A stretch of 64,000 bases of DNA from Lamellibrachia columna (taxonomy: Eukaryota > Annelida > Polychaeta > Sabellida > Siboglinidae), in assembly GCA_963662155.1 (NCBI GenBank), contig OY759264.1:18053642-18117641 (forward strand), in the 5' to 3' direction. Below, piece after piece: positions 21,034 to 28,559 of this stretch. The stretch's first letter is position 1. Each line of letters opens with the position of its first letter. Both the position numbers and the translations under genes were made by a program. The notes beneath the pieces were generated by a model that was given only the letters and a program-made list of their open reading frames with translations, had not been told where the DNA came from and made no database searches.

Positions 21034-22114
21034 CAGGATTTAAATAGTATTTATTAGAATAGTCATTATATGTTTCTTTATCAATTTCTCCTGTTTTTAA
21101 TAGTTCATCTAGTATTTCTACAATTTCATTTCTCATTTCAATATTATAATTACCTGCTGCCCTTACTCCTGTTAATACTGTTAGTCGATCTACTAGTTTG
21201 TCTGGTCCGTGGTAGTATGTAATTCCTTTACCTATTTTGTATTTTCTTGATGGCATATGTTTGGGTATTTCTGATAGAATATTTAAATCATGAAACACTT
21301 GTTTAGCTAGTTTACTGTATTTTGTTTTAGGATTAAATCGTTTTGTAATGAGGTCAATTAAACTTCTATCAACCATTTGCTCGTAAACAAGGCTTCCCCC
21401 TTTATACGCTTCTAGCTTCATATTATTAAATAATTTATCAGTGTCAATCATTAGCTGACCATATTTATTGTTTTGAATTTTGTACGCATGACGAGGTGTT
21501 TGTTTGTATTTTTTTATTCCTTTACCTGTTTTATTTCTTTCTAATTCTCTTTTCCTAGCATTTAATTTATCTCTATACACTGAAACCATTTTACTCTCTT
21601 CTCTAATTGCATCAGCTGCTTCTTTGCCGTGGTTCTTTTCTGCTGCTTTAACTGCTGTGCCTCTAGTCTTCTTATAATTACCCACGTCATTCACAACTAC
21701 TTCTATCTCTTCTGGCGACATTTTCATTATTTCTTCCATTGGTAAAAAACCAAGGGTTTCTATAACATCAGGATTTATTCCTTCATTTATATCGTACGTA
21801 TAAAGTAGTTTTCTATCTGGTTCTTCTTCGTCTGGTTCTTCTGCTGGTTCTTCTACTAGTGGTCCTTCTACTAGTGGTCTTATAGCTTGCTGATTATTAT
21901 CCATTATTTGTTTAACTACTGCTCTCATTATCATGTTTTGGTTTTTATTAATACCTTTTTGAACATCAATAAGTGGTTTATATTTGTCTTCTAATTCTTC
22001 CACATAACCTCTTTTTGTATTTTCAATATCTCTTTTTTCTTCTAAAAAGTTTTTGCGTATAGAGTCTGCTTTAAGTTCTAATTGAACATTTTTGTGGTAT
22101 TCTTTTAGATCCAT
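21029..22114 (-). CDS. Coiled-coil protein, probable virion component, unknown
   Basis: 361 residues. Residues 1-70 are a charged helix or coiled coil (LKADSIRKNFLEEKRDIENT). Residues about 76-104 form an acidic Pro/Glu linker (VEEPAEEPDEEEPD). A second helical region follows (KTRGTAVKAAEKNHGKEAAD), then a lysine-rich GKGIKKYKQTPRHAYKIQNN segment and a C-terminal globular part with EAYKGGSLVYEQMVDRSLID and LTVLTGVRAAGNYNIEMRNE. I recognise no enzyme family. Placement ahead of the minor capsid gene suggests a structural or assembly role (inference). Promoter-like motif at 22115-22130; the product's stop codon lies within the next gene's motif. Confidence 0.75.
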   Translation of the reverse strand: MDLKEYHKNVQLELKADSIRKNFLEEKRDIENTKRGYVEELEDKYKPLIDVQKGINKNQNMIMRAVVKQIMDNNQQAIRPLVEGPLVEEPAEEPDEEEPDRKLLYTYDINEGINPDVIETLGFLPMEEIMKMSPEEIEVVVNDVGNYKKTRGTAVKAAEKNHGKEAADAIREESKMVSVYRDKLNARKRELERNKTGKGIKKYKQTPRHAYKIQNNKYGQLMIDTDKLFNNMKLEAYKGGSLVYEQMVDRSLIDLITKRFNPKTKYSKLAKQVFHDLNILSEIPKHMPSRKYKIGKGITYYHGPDKLVDRLTVLTGVRAAGNYNIEMRNEIVEILDELLKTGEIDKETYNDYSNKYYLNPA

Positions 22115-22130
22115 ATACTATAGAATTAGA
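22115..22130 (-). promoter_or_regulatory. Promoter-like motif, coiled-coil gene
   Basis: TCTAATTCTATAGTAT directly before the ATG; first gene of the structural block. Confidence 0.72.
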
Positions 22131-22135
22131 TAGAG

Positions 22136-22184
22136 TTAATTATATAATTAAGTATAAAATAGCACTTAATTATATAATTAAGTG
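22136..22184. terminator. Paired perfect AT palindromes between gene blocks
   Basis: A 16-bp perfect palindrome (22136-22151) and a 22-bp one starting CACTTAATTAT (22163-22184), themselves a direct repeat sharing TTAATTATATAATTAAGT. They begin 11 nt after the zinc-ribbon gene stop. Candidate transcription end or mRNA 3' hairpin, or alternatively an origin-like element. Confidence 0.45.
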
Positions 22185-22195
22185 CAAAATAGAGT

Positions 22196-22702
22196 TTAAT
22201 TTAAGTTAAGACAACTAGCAATGTTTTGATATTTTTGTAGTGTTTTTTCAGACATCTTTTTTACTGGCATTATTATATTCATCTGATGGTGAGATATAAT
22301 TTTAGAAATTAAATAATTTAAATTAATTAGTCTATACTCATTAGGAAATTCTTTTTTAAACTGAGTAGATGCTTGTTTTACTACTCTAACAATTGTGGCT
22401 CTATCAACAAGCGAAATAAACTGGTTAGATGCATTAAGAATGTCTTGTACTCCATATTTTATATTATAGGGCAACCTTTTTTGTGGTTTTTTATAATAAC
22501 AGTCTTGAACATAATGACAATATAAGACAGTTCCACAATTTATACATGTATTAAACCCATCAACTATTTTAACTATTTTATTAGCGCAACATGGTTTTGG
22601 TTCTGGTTGTGTTGTATCACACATTACTATATCACAAAATGGACAAACCACCTCACCAGAACTAATTAGATGGTTGTGAATAATTTTATCGCAGCAGCTC
22701 AT
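22196..22702 (-). CDS. Double zinc-ribbon protein, candidate viral transcription factor
   Basis: 168 residues. Two zinc-ribbon-like units are visible: Cys3-Cys4 with Cys20-x2-Cys23, and Cys38-Cys39 with Cys53-x2-Cys56-Gly (FNTCINCGTVL). The second closely resembles the zinc ribbon of TFIIB-type factors. The remaining 100 residues are helical (YGVQDILNASNQFISLVDRA) with no catalytic motif. A transcription role, perhaps recognising the shared promoter-like motif, is inference. This gene's own upstream sequence lacks CTAAY, having only AT-rich TATATAACAATTATATA before the ATG, so its timing may differ. Alternative: a DNA-binding or packaging accessory protein. Confidence 0.7.
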   Translation of the reverse strand: MSCCDKIIHNHLISSGEVVCPFCDIVMCDTTQPEPKPCCANKIVKIVDGFNTCINCGTVLYCHYVQDCYYKKPQKRLPYNIKYGVQDILNASNQFISLVDRATIVRVVKQASTQFKKEFPNEYRLINLNYLISKIISHHQMNIIMPVKKMSEKTLQKYQNIASCLNLN

Positions 22703-22730
22703 TATATAATTGTTATATATTTTTATTTCT

Positions 22731-23672
22731 TTAAGTATTAATTAATTCCTTTAATGGCACCCAAGTATTAAAATCTTTTGAATACCCTTTCCATTTAACT
22801 AGGGCTGCTTTCTTTTTGTAGTCTCTCCTAATGACTTTTTCAATACGGAATATAGTTTGGGTGGTTTTTAATAACTCTTCTTTGTAAAATGATCCCTGAA
22901 TTTGTTCATTATGTAGGTCTTTAATTATATATGTTATTGGATTTGTATATTGAATCTTGCTAATTACAAACACTTCTTCAGTCCAATTAGGTGTATACCC
23001 CTTATCAAACACCTTTCTCTTGTACTTTGAAATTCGTACTTTATCGCCTACTTTAAATGCGGAAGCTTTTATTAGTTGTTTCGTGCTGCCATATAAATTA
23101 AAATATACTAATCCCTCATTATTTTTATTTGATGCTTCATTAGGAGCCATTTTAATACTAGTGTGTTTTGTATTGTTGTATTCTTTAACTATTTGGGATA
23201 ATATATCTAAATAGTACGTTGTATTTTGGGCTGTAAATTGTTTCCACATTTTGTTTTTTATTGTTCTATTCCATCTTTCTACTACACTACTTTTTTCCTC
23301 ATTCTCTGTAGAGTATAGTTTTATATTATAGTGTTTAAGTAGCTCTTTTAAATGTTTATTATAATATTCTCTACCTTTATCTACCCATAAAAATTTAGGG
23401 GTTCTGCCCCGTTCAAATGTTAATTTAAAAGCTTTGGTAATAGTTTCGCCTCGTTTGTCCTTTAGTGGGATTATCCATCCATATTTTGAAAACACATCAA
23501 TAATCATAAGAAGGTATCTATAACCCTTATTCCATTTACTAAACTGCTGCATCTCAACTAAATCAGAAGCCCATATTTCATCTATATGATTCACAATTAC
23601 GCGTCGCTTATTAAAATTATGTTTAATTGGTTTGTGTAGTTCGTTAGCCAGGCGAGCCCAATCATCTTTCAC
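22731..23672 (-). CDS. INT: Retroviral-type integrase with chromodomain, probably expressed by -1 frameshift
   Basis: Integrase core with Asp37 (WASDLVEM), Asp98 (FLWVDKGREYY) and Glu132 (VVERWNRTIKNKMW), numbered from the GTG at 23672-23670. A C-terminal chromodomain follows at about 264-311 (FRIEKVIRRDY, ALVKWKGYSKDFNTW). It inserts element DNA into the host chromosome; the chromodomain may steer it to chromatin. Oddly, there is no ATG: an in-frame TAG lies eight codons before the GTG, the first internal Met is after Asp37, and no promoter-like motif precedes it. The frame overlaps the PLA2-like gene's end in the -1 phase, downstream of a slippery heptamer, so I infer translation as a C-terminal extension of that protein. 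An N-terminal H2C2 zinc domain is absent. Confidence 0.9.
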   Translation of the reverse strand: MKDDWARLANELHKPIKHNFNKRRVIVNHIDEIWASDLVEMQQFSKWNKGYRYLLMIIDVFSKYGWIIPLKDKRGETITKAFKLTFERGRTPKFLWVDKGREYYNKHLKELLKHYNIKLYSTENEEKSSVVERWNRTIKNKMWKQFTAQNTTYYLDILSQIVKEYNNTKHTSIKMAPNEASNKNNEGLVYFNLYGSTKQLIKASAFKVGDKVRISKYKRKVFDKGYTPNWTEEVFVISKIQYTNPITYIIKDLHNEQIQGSFYKEELLKTTQTIFRIEKVIRRDYKKKAALVKWKGYSKDFNTWVPLKELINT

Positions 23673-23690
23673 CTGGCTTTTGTGTTTTTT
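23624..23690 (-). promoter_or_regulatory. Programmed -1 ribosomal frameshift signal
   Basis: On the minus-strand mRNA: slippery heptamer A_AAA_AAC (23690-23684) in the phase of the PLA2-like frame, a 5-nt spacer ACAAA, then stem AGCCAGGUG (23678-23670) pairing with CGCCUGGCU (23654-23646), 9 bp with one G.U pair. Loop bases UGAUUGG (23664-23658) can pair with CCAAUUA (23630-23624) to form an H-type pseudoknot. A -1 slip enters the integrase frame exactly, and the PLA2 stop codon UGA begins inside the stem. Geometry matches known viral -1 frameshift sites. Confidence 0.8.
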
Positions 23691-24181
23691 ATGCTAGTTC
23701 CCATTCCAAGCTTGTGTTTAGCTCCAATTACAGTAGAAATTAATGTTTTATCAAATCTTTCTCTCATATTCTTTGGTTTAATATTAGAAAGTGATGTAAG
23801 CATTTGTTTATCACAGGTTTTCTTTCCTTCTTTGTTATCATTGTCTCTATAGCAGATGTCGTGAACCATTGCAGTTGCATCTACATCATTATATGGTTCT
23901 TGTCCTTCTATGGGATTATCATTTTCGTCTAGCTGTTGTTCTAGGGGGTTATATGGTCCTGTATATCTATGTCCTGGCAGCATCCATCCTCTTTTAGGTC
24001 TTGGTAGTTTTCCAATTAGTTTGTGAATATCAATATTACCACCTTTTTTAATAAAAGCAGCTTTTTTAGCGCCACATGAAACACAAATCGATTTAACCAT
24101 ATGGTGACCATTTTTTGTGGTTATTATTTGTTCTAACATAGACTCTGTTTGTTTCCTCTCTTTTAGACAGTATGACAGCAT
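23669..24181 (-). CDS. PLA2-like protein (parvovirus VP1 type) with N-terminal Cys pair
   Basis: 170 residues. An N-terminal segment has Cys33-x2-Cys36 (SICVSCGAKK), the remnant of a zinc ribbon whose first pair survives only as Cys5. It is followed by FIKKGG and a phospholipase A2-like domain: YTGPYNPL at 73-80 (Ca-binding loop) and DATAMVHDICY at 101-111 with the catalytic His107-Asp108 pair. Parvoviral VP1 PLA2 domains help virions leave endosomes. A similar entry role is inference; a structural role is also possible. It starts at an ATG preceded by a canonical motif (24182-24198) and ends in UGA overlapping the integrase frame. Confidence 0.85.
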   Translation of the reverse strand: MLSYCLKERKQTESMLEQIITTKNGHHMVKSICVSCGAKKAAFIKKGGNIDIHKLIGKLPRPKRGWMLPGHRYTGPYNPLEQQLDENDNPIEGQEPYNDVDATAMVHDICYRDNDNKEGKKTCDKQMLTSLSNIKPKNMRERFDKTLISTVIGAKHKLGMGTSIKNTKAR

Positions 24182-24198
24182 TATACTATATAGTTAGA
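24182..24198 (-). promoter_or_regulatory. Promoter-like motif, PLA2-like gene
   Basis: TCTAACTATATAGTATA before the ATG. Its middle TAG is the stop codon of the ATPase gene, which ends 4 nt before the PLA2 start. Confidence 0.74.
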
Positions 24199-24827
24199 TC
24201 AAAATTCTTTTTAATAGTTTTATTTACTTTATCAATAAATAAGAACTCATACTTGTTTAAATAATCACATAGTTTAATATCTACTTTATTATCATCTGCA
24301 ATTGCTTTGCAGTCTCTTTTGTCTGTAGAGGGATATAGAATCATGTGGGAACAATTTATTCTTATATTTTTTGGTGTGTTGTAATAAGCTTGTGATAAAT
24401 AAATTGGAGAAATATTGTGGTGGCGCCCATCTGTAAAGTGATTAGCTATTTTCTTTTGAGTTGCATCTGAAGCATTAACTAAATCGTCAAAAACAACTAT
24501 TATTCTACTAAAATCTGGGTACTCATTTGTAGCTTTTATTTCATCTTCTGTTAGAATTTCTAATATTGAACATTTATATTTTTTCTTTTTATCGATTGCT
24601 CTCATGAGGTTAATTAAGTCTTGCAGTTTTGATTGATGGCCGTTTGGAGTATAAATATATATTTTATCATAATAAACTAGTGGTTTTCTTATCATGTGAA
24701 TCAGTGTATTTGTCTTTCCACAGTTGCTTTTCCCAGAAATAAGCAGTCTATAGTCTTCACTAATAAAATCATAATAACACCTATCTTTAGGCTTGTCTTT
24801 TTCGTTGTCATAGTTTGGAATCTTCAT
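24186..24827 (-). CDS. ATP: A32/FtsK-HerA-type packaging ATPase
   Basis: 213 residues. Walker A at 32-39 (SGKSNCGKTNT), Walker B at 108-115 (RIIVVFDDLV, acidic pair Asp114-Asp115), and a sensor-like strand (PIYLSQAYYNTPKNIR) near residue 141. This order and size fit the genome-packaging ATPases of Polintons, virophages and NCLDVs, which pump DNA into preformed capsids. The frame is complete and key residues intact. It starts 3 nt after the polymerase stop. Its promoter-like motif overlaps the polymerase C-terminal codons, and its own stop lies in the next gene's motif. Confidence 0.9.
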   Translation of the reverse strand: MKIPNYDNEKDKPKDRCYYDFISEDYRLLISGKSNCGKTNTLIHMIRKPLVYYDKIYIYTPNGHQSKLQDLINLMRAIDKKKKYKCSILEILTEDEIKATNEYPDFSRIIVVFDDLVNASDATQKKIANHFTDGRHHNISPIYLSQAYYNTPKNIRINCSHMILYPSTDKRDCKAIADDNKVDIKLCDYLNKYEFLFIDKVNKTIKKNFDLTI

Positions 24828-24843
24828 ATACTATACCATTAGA
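24828..24843 (-). promoter_or_regulatory. Promoter-like motif, ATPase gene
   Basis: TCTAATGGTATAGTAT before the ATG. It includes the polymerase's last codons and its TAG stop. Confidence 0.7.
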
Positions 24844-26033
24844 CTAAAATGCCCATAAGCATATGATGTAATACCATCTTCTAATAAATATCGTTTGTCG
24901 TCATAGCAACTAAGTGATACTTTATTAATTTCATAGCTTCCTAGTTGATGCTTTTCACTTCTAATAGTTTTCATTGTGTGATGTAGTTGTTCTTTGTTTA
25001 GTAGCACATCTTTATAGTTTTCATGATGTATATTATTTTTAATAATATTCTTTTTAATACCTTTTGCAGTTTTACCACCTAGTTTATTATCCTTCATATA
25101 TGAATACATCTTAGATCGTAGTCCAACAAATTCTACTATAGGAGTTGATGCTGCCTCATCTTTAAATTTGCCTATAACTTTTTTGTTTTCTTTAAAGAAG
25201 TATTTGTTTGTTTGTGGATAATCTGAATTATCAAACTTCTCTTTATTATTATAAAAGTCTTTGTATACATCATTGGTCTCAATTTCATACATTAAACTGT
25301 CTGTATCTGTAAATAATAGTTTTGCTTTAGATTTATACTTTTTTAGTATATAATTATAGTGAAAGTCATACATTAGTGTTTTTGAGAGGTCTAAAATACA
25401 CATTCCAACATATGCTGGCCTATTCAGTAGTAGAGATGGTTTTATGTTGTGTATAGCAACAAGATTCTCATTAAATATCTTACTACTAATAAATGTTGGT
25501 TTTGAGCTGTATTTAATTAATTTCTTTTCATCTGTAATTAGTTTTACATTAACCCTTTTTCTAAGATTTTCCATTGTTTTACCAAATACTGAGTTGTTCA
25601 TTAGTTTGAAGAAGTCCTTTTCAAAATCATTCTTTGCAACAGTTCTTTTATTTGTGTTAAATGAGATATATTGTTCTAACCATGGAGATTGATCAAATTC
25701 TAGTACTCTATGCACTTTCTTTATTTTCAATCCTAAATCCATGTATAGTTGTAAGTTTCTATAGTGGAGAACATATTTGGTTTTGTTCATTAGATTTGGA
25801 ATTAGTTTTTTAACTTCACCTATAGACATGTTGTATTTTTCTTTTATTTGTTTACAGTATGGAGATAGCATCTCTTCTGTTACTGTTAGATGTTCTGGTG
25901 CTAGTGGATAGCTGTTGTGGGTATCGTGCAGCTCTTTAGGATATTCTAGATCAACTTCTAGTATCATCCCTTTTTTATTATCTTTTTGGCGGGCTATAAA
26001 GTTTTTCTTGTTAAGGCTTGGTCCCAAACACAA
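24831..26033 (-). pseudogene. POLB: Protein-primed family-B DNA polymerase, C-terminal remnant
   Basis: About 400 residues of the C-terminal palm and thumb: MILEVDLEYPKELHDTHN near residue 23, motif B KLMNNSVFGKTMEN (143-156) and motif C FTDTDSLMYE (241-250) with both catalytic aspartates. The N-terminal exonuclease domain, priming-linked region and motif A are missing; full Polinton polymerases are roughly 1000 residues or more. The frame begins at a TTG beside an in-frame stop, without ATG or promoter-like motif, and homology seems to fade about 12 codons in. It is therefore a 5' truncation near 26.02 kb and cannot act as a polymerase by itself. Confidence 0.88.
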
Positions 26034-26040
26034 AAGTCAT

Positions 26041-26639
26041 TTTAGTTAGGTGCACTCCAACACCCATTGCTACTACTAACATACTTTACACCAAAGACGC
26101 CTAGATCCCAGAGACGCCCCGGGGATGGAGATTTCTTTACTTTTCATTGCATTACACAAGTGTCTAGATACCCGGCACATATCCCCATATATTTTAATTT
26201 AATATAGAAAACACACAAGCAGAGCCTGACAATAAGACACAGAATTGAGTCTTTTATCAAATAATATAAAGAGTCTAGCCAAATAAAAAGTAGCTGAGGA
26301 CTACGTCAACATCGAAACATCTCAGTCATTTGCAGCAAATCTACATATCAGACCAAACCAGAAAGAAAAGGAAAGACAGTGCAAAACAGTGTTTATACAA
26401 CCTGCGCCCTTTCCTGTTAATTGGGATGGCGCTTAATTAGGCCAGCCTGGTTGCCTTCGGAGCTTCCCATTGGTTAGCGGCGCCCGCGACAATATTCTCG
26501 CAGGAAGAGAGTTTGAGCGCGGGCTTAGCAAGTTAGTTTTCTGCACTGCGCCAGACGAGCAACACCTACTCGACTTTCGTTCAACATTCCGTACGAAAAT
26601 TCGATTCTCCGATTCTGTGTGGTCATTGTTCGTTTCTCG
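26041..26639. other. Junction between Polinton remnant and DIRS element
   Basis: No polymerase continuation was found on the minus strand in any frame by eye. Base composition becomes more balanced after about 26.4 kb. This may include the 5' end of the DIRS element. Confidence 0.4.
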
Positions 26640-26669
26640 ATTTAAAATTCGACACGAGCCAGAGCAAAT

Positions 26670-26990
26670 GAGAGCGAGGAGATCGAAAGCCGGAGGATCC
26701 GTCCGTGTTCGATCACGTCGAAACCTTCGGCAGCGCAGGGGCAGGCCGAGAAGACTGAGAAGAACGCTTCAGGCGGTTCGCCCAATGAACCAGTGCGTCG
26801 GGCCCGAACCCCTGACGCACCAAATCTGGAGGTATTCCTGGCCACCATGTTGGCGAAAACGGATGAGAAGCTCGAGACGTTTCGTCGATAGCAGTTGAGT
26901 CCTGCTCCCGCCGTCGCTGGCCCATCTTCCCAGCCAGACGAGAAGCAGCCTGCCGCTGACGGTCCAACCTCACCAGCCAAGCACGTGTGA
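26670..26990 (+). pseudogene. DIRS gag-like 5' region
   Basis: Arg/Pro-rich coding-like stretch sharing about 240 bp with 9380-9620. One frame is open until the TAG near 26889. No CCHC knuckle is visible. Function is assigned only by position ahead of RT. Confidence 0.45.
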
Positions 26991-27229
26991 CAGCGAGCAA
27001 GGAAAAAAAAAATACAGGTTGGGCATAGCTGGTGAATGAAATAACAGATACGTTTAGAAAACGCGTACATGCACTGAGTCAGCGAAAATGCACTGAGTCG
27101 GTATTCAACAACAATGATCGGCCACTTTGTACCAACGTCAGTGAAACTTAATGTATAGCAATTTCTATTGCAGGGTTATGACAAGAAGCTAAATTCCTGC
27201 ATTCACCACTGTTACCTTTCAAATGCTAG

Positions 27230-27810
27230 ATAACAACTGGTGACTTTGGGTAAAGGAGTGTTCATCGCCAAAGCTGATTTACAAGATGCATTCCGCATTA
27301 TCCCGGTCTCACCCTTTGATTATAGATTGCTAGGTTTCAAATTTGAGGTACTTAAGTTTTTAGTTATGCCTTCCGATGGGCGAGAGCAATGCCTGCCAGA
27401 CCTTTGAGCTACTGTAACAGGCCCTGCAGTGGATAAACCAGCATAAGTTTCACATCTCTAGTACGAGTCATATCCTTGATGATTCATCTTTGTTTGGCAA
27501 AACACAGCATGAATGCCATTCCAACCTGTCTCGCTTTCTTGAGCTCAGCCAAATGGTTAGCCCACGTATACAGCAATCTAAAACAGTGCTCCCTTCCACA
27601 ACTGTCACACTTCATGGAATTGAAATTGGTACCTTGAATCAAACACTCGCATTACATCAGGACAAAGTGACATCTCTTCGGCAGAAACTCTTAGGCCTAG
27701 CCAAAAGGAAGATAGCCACCTTGAAAGAAATGCAATCCTTGATTGGCTCCCTCCATTTTGGATGTCGCGCCATAGCCCATGTTCCGCTTTCCTAAGACGC
27801 CTCATTGATC
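27230..27810 (+). pseudogene. DIRS reverse transcriptase remnant
   Basis: DLQDAFRIIPVSPFDYRLLG is clear, then stops interrupt around 27405-27490. The later part (HECHSNLSRFLELSQMV ... MQSLIGSLHFGCRAIAH) is open from 27490 to 27795. The catalytic DD box is not intact. Confidence 0.75.
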
Positions 27811-28559
27811 TGACTAAAGACATGAGGAGAGCCAACCATTCGCTTGACTGTATAGGCCCGAAAGGACATTCCTGCGTGGCTTGAATGTCTACAGACCTTT
27901 AATTGTCAGTTGCCTTTCTTACCTACCACATGGACATCGTCAGACGAATTGTGTCTTATAACTGATGCAAGTAGCTTTGCGTATGGAGTTGTCATGGGTG
28001 ACTCATGGTTGCAGGGTAATTTCCCCCATAGTGGGACTCCTTGCACATTTCAATCAAAGAAATCCTACCATTCGTATTGGGCGTCAGGCGCTGCGGGCCA
28101 CTATGGAAAGATCAACGTTGTTACGGATCTTATCTTACGGTTGCAGGTCGAACGCGCGCCGTCGAACAACCCATCCTAGATGACCAACAAGCAGTGATTC
28201 CCACCCATTGGCTACCCTGACATATAGCGCCCTGAATACCATGGGTACTTTCTTTGCCCCGAGCACTGCCAAACGCTACGAGAGCAACTGGTCAAGGTTT
28301 GCAAACTTTTTTGCAAAATCTGGATAGAAAGAGGCGCTACCTGCTTGCCTCCCCAACTACAGTAATCGTTTTTGTGCAGAACCTCAAGAATGAAGGAAAA
28401 CACCCAGCCCTATTAGGACCTTCCTATCTGCCATCTCCGAAAGGCATAAAGTATGTTGCTACTCTAACCCCACAGCTGATTACTTGGTTGTAAAGATTGT
28501 CAAGGGAGTGGCGCGTTCACGTGCTTAGGTTGACCAGCGCCAACCTCTTTCATCGCGTG

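Larger units (their letters stand above)
15170..26040 (-). mobile_element. Polinton/Maverick (adintovirus-like) integrated element, 5'-truncated
   Basis: A compact, AT-rich block of twelve co-oriented genes with the diagnostic set: family-B DNA polymerase, A32-type packaging ATPase, retroviral-type integrase with C-terminal chromodomain, Ulp1/adenovirus-type protease, double-jelly-roll major capsid protein and minor capsid protein. Spacers are often only 4-20 nt. All frames are intact except the polymerase, which starts after its motif A near 26.03 kb, so the polymerase-proximal end has been lost. The other end is marked by 51-bp tandem repeats at 15.2-15.6 kb and may begin near AGTAGTATAG at about 15170. 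With only one end present I could not confirm terminal inverted repeats or a target-site duplication. Confidence 0.93.

Noticed and set aside
22731..23672. GTG start for the integrase
   Set aside because: Non-ATG initiation at this GTG is poorly supported in an animal context, and the -1 frameshift geometry explains the frame better.
16091..24843. CTAAY as splice branch points with trans-splicing
   Set aside because: Several motif copies have no AG between CTAAY and the ATG, so an acceptor site is lacking.
26033..26040. TTG or nearby ATG as a genuine polymerase start
   Set aside because: The ATG at 26040 is out of frame and the TTG follows an in-frame stop; both reflect truncation.
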